DNA of 64,000 bases, from NCBI GenBank assembly GCA_964639245.1, contig CAZXCU010000002.1, forward strand, positions 558,001 through 622,000, written 5' to 3'. The DNA comes from SB15 sp964639245. GTDB lineage: Bacteria; Chloroflexota; Anaerolineae; Aggregatilineales; J027. The notes under the pieces were generated by a model, which was given only the letters and a program-made list of their open reading frames with translations, did no database searches and had not been told where the DNA came from. Below are positions 1-8,422 of the stretch, one piece after another. A program made the position numbers and the translations under genes. How positions within the stretch are numbered: position 1 is the first letter of the stretch; each line of letters opens with the position of its first letter.

Positions 1-765
1 TGTTCCGCTAATAGGGAGCAAGGTATCAAAATAGGTTAGATTGAATATTAAGTAAGCAATGAAAACAAGGCTAACAGGCAATGCTAACCAAAGAATTACT
101 TTGACTGCTTTTCTCCATTCAAAGAGCGTGCCATTTGACCATATAAGCAGTAATGCAAAGGTTGGCATCATAATAAGATTATCGATCCGGGAGAGAACCG
201 TTAAAGCTAACATACATCCTATGCCAACAATAGGCCAAAAGCTGACTGTTTTAATCCTTAAAGCAAGCGCCAGCGCCAGGGTAAAACATGCTAAATTAAG
301 GCTTGTTTCCATCCCCGTAAATAAAATCGGTGGGGTAGCAATAAATGCCAGATATAGCAGTGTGGTTAATGAATACAGCGTATCTGTAAAAAAATGTTTG
401 AGGACACTCCGCATTGCTACGTAGGATATAAGCCCCAAAAGGAGAGACAGGCCTAAAGTAGCCTGCATCAACGCAAGATCTCTGGGAAAGATGGTAGCGA
501 CTCCAACCAATAGGATTGACCAAAATGGCTGCACGCCGTTGGTTTTGACTTCTCCATCAAAGGTTGCACCATTTCCCGCAGCAATATTGCGGGCATAGCC
601 GAGATAGTAAAAGCCGTCGTCCACATAAGTTACATTGGAGAGATGGAAACGCACTGGTTGGAGAATAACTGCCAATAAAAATAAGAATAAAACAAAAGGC
701 ATAAGCCGACTAAAAAAGTCTAAAATTGTATCCAATGAAACTTTTTTCAGAATTTTTAGATACAT
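1..765 (-). CDS. GT-C-type integral membrane protein, partial (C-terminus beyond window edge)
   Basis: I translated this from the minus strand; the frame is open from an ATG at 765 down to base 1, giving 255 residues without a stop. The start reads MYLKILKKVSLDTILDFF. A first membrane helix follows at about residues 20-36, then an exposed acidic stretch VTYVDDGFYYLGYARNIA. The D-D pair in the first extracytoplasmic loop is where GT-C glycosyltransferases (GT39/ArnT-like) carry their catalytic acid. At least five more hydrophobic helices follow. It is divergent from the next gene, with 54 bp between them, so the two may share a promoter region. Family assignment rests on topology and the acidic loop only; donor and acceptor are unknown. 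The sequence is AT-rich compared with the core genes further right. Confidence 0.75.
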   Translation of the reverse strand, partial: MYLKILKKVSLDTILDFFSRLMPFVLFLFLLAVILQPVRFHLSNVTYVDDGFYYLGYARNIAAGNGATFDGEVKTNGVQPFWSILLVGVATIFPRDLALMQATLGLSLLLGLISYVAMRSVLKHFFTDTLYSLTTLLYLAFIATPPILFTGMETSLNLACFTLALALALRIKTVSFWPIVGIGCMLALTVLSRIDNLIMMPTFALLLIWSNGTLFEWRKAVKVILWLALPVSLVFIAYLIFNLTYFDTLLPISGT

Positions 766-819
766 TGTAGATTTTATGCTCTATAATTCACGATAGTAAT
801 TATTTAGGAGTATATTCTA

Positions 820-2301
820 TTGTTGCGTCAACGTCAAAATCTAGCAGCTGTTTTATTGTTGTTTATTTCTGCGGCCATTTGTTCGCAAGATTTATCTAAT
901 CGGTGGATAGGCTATAAAGACGAAGACGGGGCATTTTTTCACTTTATTGTGGATAATTACCATCGTTATGGATTGGGTCAGACAGAACTTGCCCAGATTT
1001 TGAATGTTGAGGAAGCACCCCAAGAAAAATGGGATGTTTACGTTCATTTTCCCCAATTGTTGCCAGTTCTCATGTATTTAGGCACTGAGCTTTGGGGCAA
1101 TTCAGAGTTCAGCCTCCGTTTGGTAATGTGGTTTTCAACATTAATTGCTGCCGCATTGGTTTACAAGTTGATGGCAACTATTTTCAACGCATGGGTCGGA
1201 ATATGGGGATTGGCTTTTTATGGACTCGCACCGATGGTCGTATTTACCTCGCGTGTGCCGGAGTACGAACCTCTTGCTACGATGTTCATGTTAGCAGCGT
1301 TATTGGCTTATATTTATGGTTTACGTCGTCCTCCTGGATTGCGATGGCCTGTTGTCGCAACGCTTATGGTCTCACTCGCTGCCCTGACGGGCTGGGCGGT
1401 CTACATTTTTTCGGCGCTGTTGTTTGGACATGCACTCCTCTTTGGACAACGGAAGCATAAAATTGTTACATTAGCGATGGGGATGGCAGTTGGGTTAATG
1501 GGCATCCTATTTGTTATGCACATTGAATTTTCAACGCCGCATAGCCTTGAAACATTGATTAATCGTTATGAATATCGAACCAGCACAACGGATGGCGACC
1601 CTGAAGATGGGAAAACTTTTAGCTTGCTCCAACTTGCGGGGAAAGCCCTTGTCCAAATGGCAACAGGTTATACGCCAACTGTCATGGTTTTTGCACTATT
1701 GGCAACAATTTTACTCATTTGGCAACCAGATCATTGGAAAAAATTGCCAATTGGGGAACGCTTATTACCCAGTGTAATGATCTTAACCGGGCTTGGCTAC
1801 GGCTATGTAACTAAACAGGCTGCTTATCATCATGAATATATGTGGTACTATCTTGGGGTCGGCTTAACGCTCAGCGCTGCACCTGCGGTAGGTTTGCTTT
1901 GGGAACGGTGGCATAAACCGCTAGCACGGGTACTATTAAGTATCTTGATTTTAGGATTTTTCTTGGGGGCGGTGCGGTGGATAGAAGCCTATCGTCAGTA
2001 TGATTTATTGATGATGCGCTATGATTTAGGGACTAAACTTGCCCAAGTTATCGAACCTGAAGCAAAAATTGAAACCAATTTACCCCCAATGATGGCTGGG
2101 AGTTTCATGTATTACGCCAGAACATGGGGCTTTGATTGGGAAACTGATCCAGCAGAATTTCTAGCGGGAGATGATGAGAAGTATCTCTACTGCCAATATA
2201 CCAAACGAGCCGTTCCTGAGTGGCCTGACAATGTAAAAACAACCATTTTGGATGTTGAAGTGGCTACCAATGTTACGGCCTGTTTCCTAATACAACGTTA
2301 G
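820..2301 (+). CDS. GT39/ArnT-like membrane glycosyltransferase
   Basis: A 493-residue polytopic membrane protein. It starts at TTG 820, preceded by AGGAG at 806-810 with 9-base spacing; no better ATG is near. After a short N-terminal helix there is a long acidic loop (DEDGAFFHFIVDNYHRYG) followed by HFPQLLPVLMYLGTELWG, and then about ten hydrophobic helices. The layout matches dolichyl-phosphate-mannose/ArnT-type GT-C enzymes, which move sugars from a lipid carrier in the outer leaflet. The DED in loop 1 is the likely catalytic acidic site. The soluble C-terminal part (about 400-493) is short. It is transcribed away from the partial GT-C gene at the left edge and ends just before the tRNA-Thr promoter. 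Substrate cannot be read from the sequence. Confidence 0.75.
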   Translation: MLRQRQNLAAVLLLFISAAICSQDLSNRWIGYKDEDGAFFHFIVDNYHRYGLGQTELAQILNVEEAPQEKWDVYVHFPQLLPVLMYLGTELWGNSEFSLRLVMWFSTLIAAALVYKLMATIFNAWVGIWGLAFYGLAPMVVFTSRVPEYEPLATMFMLAALLAYIYGLRRPPGLRWPVVATLMVSLAALTGWAVYIFSALLFGHALLFGQRKHKIVTLAMGMAVGLMGILFVMHIEFSTPHSLETLINRYEYRTSTTDGDPEDGKTFSLLQLAGKALVQMATGYTPTVMVFALLATILLIWQPDHWKKLPIGERLLPSVMILTGLGYGYVTKQAAYHHEYMWYYLGVGLTLSAAPAVGLLWERWHKPLARVLLSILILGFFLGAVRWIEAYRQYDLLMMRYDLGTKLAQVIEPEAKIETNLPPMMAGSFMYYARTWGFDWETDPAEFLAGDDEKYLYCQYTKRAVPEWPDNVKTTILDVEVATNVTACFLIQR

Positions 2302-2308
2302 TTGGGTA

Positions 2309-2337
2309 TTGTCTAAATTTAATCAGAACGCTATAAT
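2309..2337 (+). promoter_or_regulatory. sigma70-type promoter of tRNA-Thr (and possibly the T-box operon)
   Basis: TTGTCT at 2309-2314 and a perfect TATAAT at 2332-2337 are separated by 17 bases. The predicted start, about 2344, lies a few bases before the tRNA at 2349. No other good promoter is visible between the tRNA and the T-box leader, so this one may drive both. Confidence 0.7.
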
Positions 2338-2348
2338 TTCGAAAGTAC

Positions 2349-2421
2349 GCCAGCTTAGCTCAATTGGCAGAGCGATCGCTTCGTAAGCGATAGGTTATGG
2401 GTTCAAGTCCCATAGCTGGCT
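2349..2421 (+). tRNA. tRNA-Thr (anticodon CGT)
   Basis: A 73-base cloverleaf. The acceptor stem is GCCAGCT with AGCTGGC. The anticodon stem ATCGC/GCGAT closes the loop TTCGTAA, giving anticodon CGT, which reads ACG. The T arm is ATGGG-TTCAAGT-CCCAT and the discriminator base is T. CCA is not encoded. It is followed after about 20 bases by the T-box leader, with no terminator between. Confidence 0.95.
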
Positions 2422-2442
2422 CACAACCGAAAATCTCCCTAA

Positions 2443-2698
2443 AAACGATGATGGAGAGGAGTAGGGGTTGGTTAGGTCATTCAGAGAGTTTACGCCGTAG
2501 GCTGCAAGCGTAAATCGGAAACCCAACGCCGAAAGTCGCTCCTGAGGGGGTGCGCCGAAACAAGTCAAGCGCACACGGGATACGCCCGTTACAGCGTCAG
2601 AGGTGCTTGCCGATTTTCTCGCGGCAAGAATCAGGGTGGTAACGCGGAAAACTTTCGTCCCTGTCAGTCAAGTGACTGGCAGGGACGTTTTTGTTTTT
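2443..2698 (+). promoter_or_regulatory. T-box leader, valine specifier GTC, controlling the methyltransferase-valS operon
   Basis: Stem I base strands AGGAG (from 2457) and CTCCT (2538-2542) frame an internal loop carrying GAAAGTCG; the specifier triplet GTC at 2535-2537 is a valine codon. The second helix pairs GTTGG with CCAAC. An AGAGAG motif of the distal stem I lies near 2483. The conserved T-box AGGGTGGTAACGCGG is at 2633-2647; its TGGT bulge matches an ACCA tRNA end, as expected for tRNA-Val with discriminator A. A strong terminator follows. Uncharged tRNA-Val should stabilise the antiterminator and allow read-through into valS, which is the second gene downstream. Exact 5' end is not determined. 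Specifier, bulge base and downstream gene agree with one another, which makes the call secure. Confidence 0.92.
2656..2698 (+). terminator. T-box intrinsic terminator
   Basis: CGTCCCTG pairs with CAGGGACG and the inner CAGTC with GACTG, separated by one T-G wobble, followed by the T-rich run 2688-2698. This is the terminator alternative to the antiterminator built on 2633-2647. Confidence 0.9.
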
Positions 2699-2729
2699 AC
2701 GCTGTGAACGAATCGCTCAACAAGGGGCG

Positions 2730-2928
2730 GATGCAGTTTAATAAAATAGGGCGGATAGCCAAATGTACGGGCGTGGTCTCTGACCCGCGCTCATTCCCTT
2801 GCAGGGGTGAGTCACAGTACGCTATCCGTATTTAAAAGTGAAACTGCATCAGGCCAGTGTTATCCATAGCCGTGATAATTTGTTGAACACCATTATCACG
2901 GACACGAGACTGAAATTATTAAACTGCA
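2730..2928. repeat. About 200-bp element of nested inverted repeats with perfect 13-bp ends
   Basis: Nothing coding is visible between the T-box and the methyltransferase. The outer repeats are TGCAGTTTAATAA (2732-2744) and its exact reverse complement (2916-2928). Inside lie CGGATAGC/GCTATCCG (2752-2759 with 2821-2828), enclosing a GC-rich hairpin near 2789-2811, and CCGTGATAAT/ATTATCACGG (2870-2879 with 2892-2901). A third copy of the end motif, AAACTGCATC, sits at 2841-2850 and can pair with GATGCAGTTT at 2730-2739. The two right-hand copies are each followed by a similar R-G-N-CCAG-Y-G motif. It may be a MITE-like insertion or a second structured leader segment; the sequence alone does not decide. 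Confidence 0.55.
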
Positions 2929-2949
2929 CTAGACCAGCGTGGAGGGTCA

Positions 2950-3777
2950 ATGACAACCAACACCGATTTTTATAATGCGCTGGCGGAGGACTATCATGTC
3001 CTGTACCGCGATTGGCAAGCGATGATGGAGCGCGAAGGGCTGATGCTGCGGCGCTGGTTCAAAGATCGGAACATTGTGACGGTGCTGGATGCGTCGTGCG
3101 GAACAGGCACACAGGCCATCGCCTTAGCCCAGATTGGCTACCGTGTGCTGGCTTCTGACCCCAGCGCCCGTATGATCGAAAAAGCCAAAGCCAACGCTGC
3201 CACCTATAGCGTGAGCCAGCAGATTCATTTTTTGCAGGCGGGATTTCTGGACATTGCCAAGATGACCGACGGTGATTTGGACGCGATTGTCACCAAAGGC
3301 GATGCGTTTCCTCACCTGATTGCAGATTGGGAAATTGAAGAAACGCTCAACGGGTTTTATCGCCTGCTGCGTCCGGGCGGGACGGTACTCATCGGCATGT
3401 TGGATTTTGAACCTCTGCTGGAAGAACGTCCACGTTTTATGCCGGGGCGTGTCCATGACCCCGAAGCCAACGAAGGCGAACGGATTGTCATTTTTGAAGT
3501 CTGGGATTGGGACGAAGGGCCGCCGCGTATTGTTACCAAAAATCAATTTGTGGTGCGCGGGGAAGGCGAACATTACACCACCAAAGTGTATCCGATCAAA
3601 TGTCGTGCGTTGACAGCGGAAGAAGTGCAAGTGGTCTTGTTAGAGGCAGGCTTTGTGGATATTGAAACCATTCGAGATAGGTCAGAACTGGTGATGATTG
3701 GCACAAAACCCGACCCGAACCAGACCGCCGCTTCGATTGCCAGCCAGCGCCTCAAAGCCATGAAAACCAGCGAGTAA
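2950..3777 (+). CDS. Class I SAM-dependent methyltransferase
   Basis: A 275-residue protein with a Rossmann-type methyltransferase core. Motif I is VLDASCGTGTQAIALA (about residues 45-60) and the acidic end of beta 2 is VLASDPSARMIEKAKAN (about 70-86). A post-I region DLDAIVTKGDAFPHL and the strand LRPGGTVLIGMLDF (about 140-153) follow. The C-terminal part carries an inserted beta region (EVWDWDEGPPRIVTKNQF), as in small-molecule methyltransferases related to glycine/sarcosine methyltransferases. The ATG at 2950 has GGAGG 4-5 bases upstream, rather close. It is the first gene after the valine T-box and lies 124 bp before valS, so it is probably under the same control. Acceptor unknown; a link to valine or tRNA metabolism is only inferred from position. 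Confidence 0.8.
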   Translation: MTTNTDFYNALAEDYHVLYRDWQAMMEREGLMLRRWFKDRNIVTVLDASCGTGTQAIALAQIGYRVLASDPSARMIEKAKANAATYSVSQQIHFLQAGFLDIAKMTDGDLDAIVTKGDAFPHLIADWEIEETLNGFYRLLRPGGTVLIGMLDFEPLLEERPRFMPGRVHDPEANEGERIVIFEVWDWDEGPPRIVTKNQFVVRGEGEHYTTKVYPIKCRALTAEEVQVVLLEAGFVDIETIRDRSELVMIGTKPDPNQTAASIASQRLKAMKTSE

Positions 3778-3901
3778 GGGCCGGTCTCGCAGAGAAGGAT
3801 GGCGCTATCGGACTTTGTACGCGAGAACTGTCTGACATGCCAACTGTAATCCGCCCTCAATGGATAAGTAACTGAATCCGAAACGCGAAAGGACAAAGCG
3901 A

Positions 3902-6517
3902 ATGAAGGAACTCGATAAGAATTTTAATTTTCAAGAAGCCGAAAAACGCCTGTATGATTGGTGGGAATCGAACGGCTATTTTAAGCCAGAAGTTGCCCCT
4001 GCCGATGCCGAACCCTTTGTGATTAGTATGCCCCCGCCCAACGTGACTGGCGCACTCCACGCGGGGCATGTCATGTTTTTGTCGCTCGAAGATTTGATGA
4101 CCCGCCATGCACGGATGCAGGGCAAAGCGGCCTTGTGGGTGCCTGGGACAGACCATGCAGGCATTGCGACACAGTTACAGGTCGAAAACAAACTCCGTAA
4201 CGAAGGCACAAGCCGCGAGGCCATCGGACGCGAAGCCTTTTTGCGCGAAACATGGGCTTGGAAAGAAAAATACGGCGGCGAAATTCACAACCAGATTCGG
4301 CGGGTGGGGTCGTCCTGCGATTGGGATAGGGCGCGCTTTACCCTGGATGATGGTTTGTCGCAGGCGGTGATTGAAGCCTTTTGTACCCTCTATGAACAGG
4401 GCTTGATTTACAAAGGCACACGCCTTATCAACTGGTCGCCGGGGCTAAAAACCGCCGTCAGCGATTTGGAAGTCGAATCCGATGAAATTCAGGGCAAGTT
4501 GTACTATTTCAACTATCCCGTCGAAGGGGGCGAATTTATTCCGGTGGCAACCACCCGTCCCGAAACCATTCTGGGGGATACGGCGGTGGCAGTCCATCCT
4601 GATGATGAGCGCTATCAGCATTTAATTGGGAAAATGGCGCTTGTCCCGATGTTAGACCGCCCGATTCCGATTATTGCCGATGACTATGTGGACAAGGAAT
4701 TTGGTACAGGGGCGCTTAAGGTCACGCCGGGGCATGACTTTAACGATTATGAAATCGGCAAACGTCACAATTTGCCCATCATCAGCATTTTGAATAAAGA
4801 TGCGACAATGAACGCGCACGCCGGGCCTTATCAAGGGCTTGACCGGTTTGACTGTCGTAAAAAGCTCTGGCAGGACATGACCGAACGCGGCCTGACGATT
4901 AAAGTGGAAGACCGCACCATGATTGTGCCAATTACCCAGCGCGGTGGCGAAATTGTTGAACCGATGATTTCCGAACAATGGTTTGTCAAAATGCAGGCGC
5001 TGGCTGACCGTGCGTTGGAAGCGGTGCGAACGGGCAAAATCAAAATTGTGCCGGAACGCTTCACCAAAATTTACTACCACTGGCTGGAAAATATTCAGGA
5101 TTGGTGCATCAGCCGTCAACTGTGGTGGGGGCATCGGATTCCGGTGTGGTACAACAGCGAAACGGGCGAAATGCGAGCGAGTCGCACGGGTGCGCCGGAT
5201 GACAGCGGCAAGTGGACACAGGATGAAGATGTGCTGGACACATGGTTCAGCAGTGGTTTGTGGCCTTTTAGCACGCTTGGTTGGCCTGACCAAACTGCCG
5301 ATTTGCAGCGCTACTATCCAACCAGCATCATGGAAACGGGGCATGACATTCTGTTTTTCTGGGTGTCCCGCATGATCATGATGGGCATGTGGTTCACGGA
5401 AGAAATTCCCTTCCATACCGTGTATTTGCATGGCTTGGTCTTGGACGAAAAAGGCGAAAAAATGTCCAAAACCAAAGGCAATGTGATTAATCCATTGGAA
5501 ATCATGGAAGAATATGGGGCGGATGCGCTGCGATTTGCGCTCCTCACCGCCGGTTCACCCGGCAACGACCAGAATCTAGCGCTTAACCGGATTGAACACG
5601 GGCGCAATTTTGGCAACAAACTCTGGCAGATGGCACGTTTCATCCAGAGCAATCTCGATGCGAACGCCGAAAATACGGTTGAAAAACCGACTCTCGATGG
5701 CTTAGATTTGCCGAGCCGCTGGATTTTGAGTCGTCTGTCTGGTCTGGTGGACAGTGTGAATCGCCTGTTTGAAAATTATCTGTATGGCGAGGCCGGACGG
5801 CAAATGCTCGATTTTGCGTGGGAGGAATTCGCGCCCTTCTATATTGAAATCAGCAAACACGCGCTTTATGGACAGGATGAAATCGCCAAAACCCGTACCC
5901 GTCAGGTGCTGCTCTATACCTTTGATACTCTGGTGCGGTTGCTGCACCCCTATATGCCCTTCATCACGGAGGAAATCTGGCAGCATTTACCGCATGACGG
6001 TGCGAGTTTGAGTCTGGCAAAATGGCCGGAAAATCTGAATATGCAGGATGCCGCCGCCGAAGAACAGATGGCGTTGTTGAATGACTTGGTGCTGCAAATT
6101 CGCCAAGCCCGCAACGAATACAACGTCCCACCGGGGAAACGCCTCACAGCTATCACGGCGGCGGGGTCATATCGGGAGACGCTGGAAAAACACAGCTATG
6201 TCTTTGCCCGTCTGTGCAATGTCGAATCGCTCGATTTTGCCTCGTCTGCACCCGAAAAAGCCGCGACTCTTGTGTCTGCCGATGTGACCCTCGCCTTGCC
6301 CTTAGAGGATTTGGTCGACTTAAGCGCCGAACGCGAACGGCTGCAAAAGGAATTGGATAATTTGCTCAAGCAGATACAGGGCAGCCAGAGCAAATTGGCG
6401 AACGATGGCTTTGTGAGTGGCGCACCTGCCAACGTGGTGCAGCGTGAACGGGATAAACTGGCGGATTTGCAAGCCAGCCAGGCCATCGTTGAGGAACGGT
6501 TGCGCGTTTTAGCCTAG
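3902..6517 (+). CDS. valS: Valyl-tRNA synthetase
   Basis: An 871-residue class I synthetase that charges tRNA-Val in the cytoplasm. The HIGH-type signature PPPNVTGALHAGH is at residues 44-56 and KMSKT at 520-524. The editing (CP1) domain lies between them, with ATTRPETILGDTAVAV. The anticodon-binding domain follows, and the C-terminal coiled coil (about 800-871, LSAERERLQKELDNLLKQI) is the arm typical of bacterial ValRS. Length is normal for the family. The start ATG has AAAGGA upstream. Upstream lies a T-box leader whose specifier codon is valine, so expression should rise when tRNA-Val is uncharged. A bidirectional terminator follows immediately. Confidence 0.98.
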   Translation: MKELDKNFNFQEAEKRLYDWWESNGYFKPEVAPADAEPFVISMPPPNVTGALHAGHVMFLSLEDLMTRHARMQGKAALWVPGTDHAGIATQLQVENKLRNEGTSREAIGREAFLRETWAWKEKYGGEIHNQIRRVGSSCDWDRARFTLDDGLSQAVIEAFCTLYEQGLIYKGTRLINWSPGLKTAVSDLEVESDEIQGKLYYFNYPVEGGEFIPVATTRPETILGDTAVAVHPDDERYQHLIGKMALVPMLDRPIPIIADDYVDKEFGTGALKVTPGHDFNDYEIGKRHNLPIISILNKDATMNAHAGPYQGLDRFDCRKKLWQDMTERGLTIKVEDRTMIVPITQRGGEIVEPMISEQWFVKMQALADRALEAVRTGKIKIVPERFTKIYYHWLENIQDWCISRQLWWGHRIPVWYNSETGEMRASRTGAPDDSGKWTQDEDVLDTWFSSGLWPFSTLGWPDQTADLQRYYPTSIMETGHDILFFWVSRMIMMGMWFTEEIPFHTVYLHGLVLDEKGEKMSKTKGNVINPLEIMEEYGADALRFALLTAGSPGNDQNLALNRIEHGRNFGNKLWQMARFIQSNLDANAENTVEKPTLDGLDLPSRWILSRLSGLVDSVNRLFENYLYGEAGRQMLDFAWEEFAPFYIEISKHALYGQDEIAKTRTRQVLLYTFDTLVRLLHPYMPFITEEIWQHLPHDGASLSLAKWPENLNMQDAAAEEQMALLNDLVLQIRQARNEYNVPPGKRLTAITAAGSYRETLEKHSYVFARLCNVESLDFASSAPEKAATLVSADVTLALPLEDLVDLSAERERLQKELDNLLKQIQGSQSKLANDGFVSGAPANVVQRERDKLADLQASQAIVEERLRVLA

Positions 6518-6525
6518 AAAAAAAG

Positions 6526-6559
6526 TAGGGTGAAGAATTTTACGGAAATCTTCACCCTA
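6526..6559. terminator. Bidirectional terminator between valS and the VOC gene
   Basis: TAGGGTGAAGA at 6526-6536 pairs with TCTTCACCCTA at 6549-6559. The + side ends in TTAATTTAT; on the minus side an A-run at 6518-6524 gives the U tract. It serves the convergent genes on both sides. Confidence 0.85.
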
Positions 6560-6564
6560 TTAAT

Positions 6565-6960
6565 TTATAAATTGCCCCGACTGATCACAAGGAAATTCCC
6601 ATCGGGGTCTTTAAACCATGCGGAGGCACGGTTTCCCTCTGCCAGAACACCGCGATTATCCCAAGCGTTGTCCATGCCGGGAATCTCAAAGGTTTCAAAG
6701 CGCAGGCCATTGGCAAGCAACCGATTCACGATATTGTCAAAATCGTTTCCTACCTCAAAACCAGCAATGGTATGGTCGCCGGAGGAGGCGCTTTGACGCT
6801 GGTAGATGGACAAATAGGTACCGTTGCTGTGATAAGTCACAAGGGCTTGCTCCGGTACTTCGATATAAATAGATAAACCGAGAAGATCTTCGTAAAATTC
6901 ACGGGCGCGGGTAAGGTTGGTCACCGGAATAACTGAGATGATGCGTGTATTGGTTGGCAT
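6565..6960 (-). CDS. VOC-superfamily (glyoxalase/bleomycin-resistance fold) protein
   Basis: A 131-residue protein of two beta-alpha-beta3 modules. The first begins IISVIPVTNLTRAREFYEDLLG and the second holds GFEVGNDFDNIVNRLLANGLRF. The C-terminal strand WFKDPDGNFLVISRG carries the usual D-P-[DE]-G-N signature. The first-module metal ligand position, usually H or Q, is not obvious, so enzymatic activity is uncertain. It stands alone on the minus strand between two + strand genes. Members include glyoxalases, antibiotic-binding proteins and dioxygenase-like proteins; the substrate cannot be chosen here. Confidence 0.85.
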   Translation of the reverse strand: MPTNTRIISVIPVTNLTRAREFYEDLLGLSIYIEVPEQALVTYHSNGTYLSIYQRQSASSGDHTIAGFEVGNDFDNIVNRLLANGLRFETFEIPGMDNAWDNRGVLAEGNRASAWFKDPDGNFLVISRGNL

Positions 6961-7085
6961 GACTCTATTCCCTTTAAGTATGATAATACCAGTCTATCAT
7001 GCTCATGATGAATTGACCTAAATTTATTCCATCATTTTAGGTTGTATATGATATAAATAAGTCTATCTTGATTCACGGGGAAATC

Positions 7086-8207
7086 ATGCAAAGTTATACA
7101 ACCTATATAGAAGTGGATTTAGACGCAATCGCGCATAATGTGCAAGCGGCGCGGCAGTTTGTTCAGCCCGCGCAGGTAATGGCGGTGGTCAAGGCCAATG
7201 CTTACGGGCATGGGGCGGTAGAAGTTGCCAGAACCGCCCTTGAAAATGGCGCAACATGGCTGGCAGTGGCGCGGGTCATTGAAGGGGCGCAGCTTCGGCA
7301 AGCTGGCATCACTGCCCCGATTCTGGTGCTGTCCTACGCTGTACCGATTGAGATGCAGGTCGCTGTGGTGTTCGATTTAACCATGACCGTCACCGAATTT
7401 GAGGTTGCCGAAGCCCTTTCGACCTATGCTTCCCGCCTCAAACGTACCGCCAAAGTTCATCTTAAAGTCGATACTGGCATGGGGCGTTTTGGCCTGCTTC
7501 CGCGTGAGGTGGTCGGATTTTTAAATGACATTCAAGAACTGCCCAATTTGCAAATCGAAGGGCTGTATACACATTTTTCCACCGCCGATGACTCCAACAA
7601 AATCTATACCCAGAAGCAGTTTGAAGTCTTTAAAAAAGTGGCGGTGGCGGTAGAAAAAGCAGGTTTTGAACTGCCTGTCTATCACGCTGCCAACAGCGCC
7701 GCCGCCATGTATCACCGCGAAACCCATGCCGACCTTGTGAGGTTGGGCGTGGCGATGTACGGAATGCGTCCCAACGCTGCGCTAGAGCCTGCGTTTGAAA
7801 TCCGTCCTGCGCTGACTCTTAAAAGCGCGGTGGCACGGGTCAAACTGCTGCCCAAAGGGGCGAGTCTGGGTTATGGTCGTACCTACGTGACTCCTGCCGA
7901 AATGCCCGTTGCCCTTGTTCCCGTGGGCTATGGCGATGGCTACCATCGGGTGCTGTCCAATCGTGGCGCGGTACTCATCAATGGACAACGTGCGCCGATT
8001 ATCGGGCGGGTGTCGATGGATCAAACGATTGTGGATGCTTCGCAGGTGGGGGAGGTGAGTCCGGGGACTGAAGTTGTCTTAATCGGGCAGCAGGGCAGCG
8101 ACAGAATCACGGCGGAAGAAATCGGCGCGTGGGCAGACACCATCAATTACGAAGTCACCACTGGGCTGTTGCCGCGTGTCCCGCGTTTTTACCTTAAAAA
8201 ATCGTAG
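7086..8207 (+). CDS. alr: Alanine racemase (PLP-dependent)
   Basis: A 373-residue fold-type III PLP enzyme that interconverts L- and D-alanine for peptidoglycan. The PLP lysine lies in VMAVVKANAYGHG (K36). The catalytic tyrosine from the partner subunit is in SLGYGRTY (Y263). IGRVSMDQTIVD is the conserved C-terminal domain signature. The frame is open from a TTG at 7068, but I prefer the ATG at 7086 because GGGGA at 7077-7081 is correctly spaced before it and MQSYTTYIEVDL matches the family N-terminus. It is monocistronic here; tRNA-Asp follows with its own promoter. Length is normal for Alr. Confidence 0.97.
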   Translation: MQSYTTYIEVDLDAIAHNVQAARQFVQPAQVMAVVKANAYGHGAVEVARTALENGATWLAVARVIEGAQLRQAGITAPILVLSYAVPIEMQVAVVFDLTMTVTEFEVAEALSTYASRLKRTAKVHLKVDTGMGRFGLLPREVVGFLNDIQELPNLQIEGLYTHFSTADDSNKIYTQKQFEVFKKVAVAVEKAGFELPVYHAANSAAAMYHRETHADLVRLGVAMYGMRPNAALEPAFEIRPALTLKSAVARVKLLPKGASLGYGRTYVTPAEMPVALVPVGYGDGYHRVLSNRGAVLINGQRAPIIGRVSMDQTIVDASQVGEVSPGTEVVLIGQQGSDRITAEEIGAWADTINYEVTTGLLPRVPRFYLKKS

Positions 8208-8234
8208 AATTTTGCCCAACTCAAAAATTTACCC

Positions 8235-8263
8235 TTGATAGCTTATCGAGGGGCATGTATTAT
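8235..8263 (+). promoter_or_regulatory. sigma70-type promoter of tRNA-Asp
   Basis: TTGATA (8235-8240) and TATTAT (8258-8263) are spaced by 17 bases. A small hairpin, ATCAGGG/CCCTGAT (8271-8289), lies in the tRNA precursor leader. Confidence 0.65.
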
Positions 8264-8306
8264 TCAACACATCAGGGCTGCACCCTGATAAACAGAAACT
8301 TAACAA

Positions 8307-8379
8307 GCGTCCGTGGTGTAGTGGTTAACATGCGGCCCTGTCAAGGCCGAGACCGTGGGTTCAAGTCCCATCGGACGCG
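8307..8379 (+). tRNA. tRNA-Asp (anticodon GTC)
   Basis: A 73-base tRNA. The acceptor GCGTCCG pairs with CGGACGC, discriminator G, as is typical for tRNA-Asp. The anticodon stem CGGCC/GGCCG holds loop CTGTCAA, anticodon GTC. The T arm is GTGGG-TTCAAGT-CCCAT. No CCA is encoded. No duplicate of its 3' end was found nearby, so it does not look like the target of the adjacent recombinase. Confidence 0.95.
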
Positions 8380-8387
8380 ACATAATA

Positions 8388-8420
8388 AATTCCCCGCTAG
8401 TAATTTAGCGGGGAATTTTT
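8388..8420. terminator. Terminator between tRNA-Asp and the recombinase gene
   Basis: AATTCCCCGCTA (8388-8399) pairs with TAGCGGGGAATT (8406-8417), followed by a T-run. It ends the tRNA transcript and, in the other direction, the recombinase transcript. Confidence 0.85.
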
Positions 8421-8422
8421 AT

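Noticed and set aside
59..424. Plus-strand frame at the left edge
   Set aside because: It lies opposite the partial membrane protein gene, which is open over 255 codons and has proper helices.
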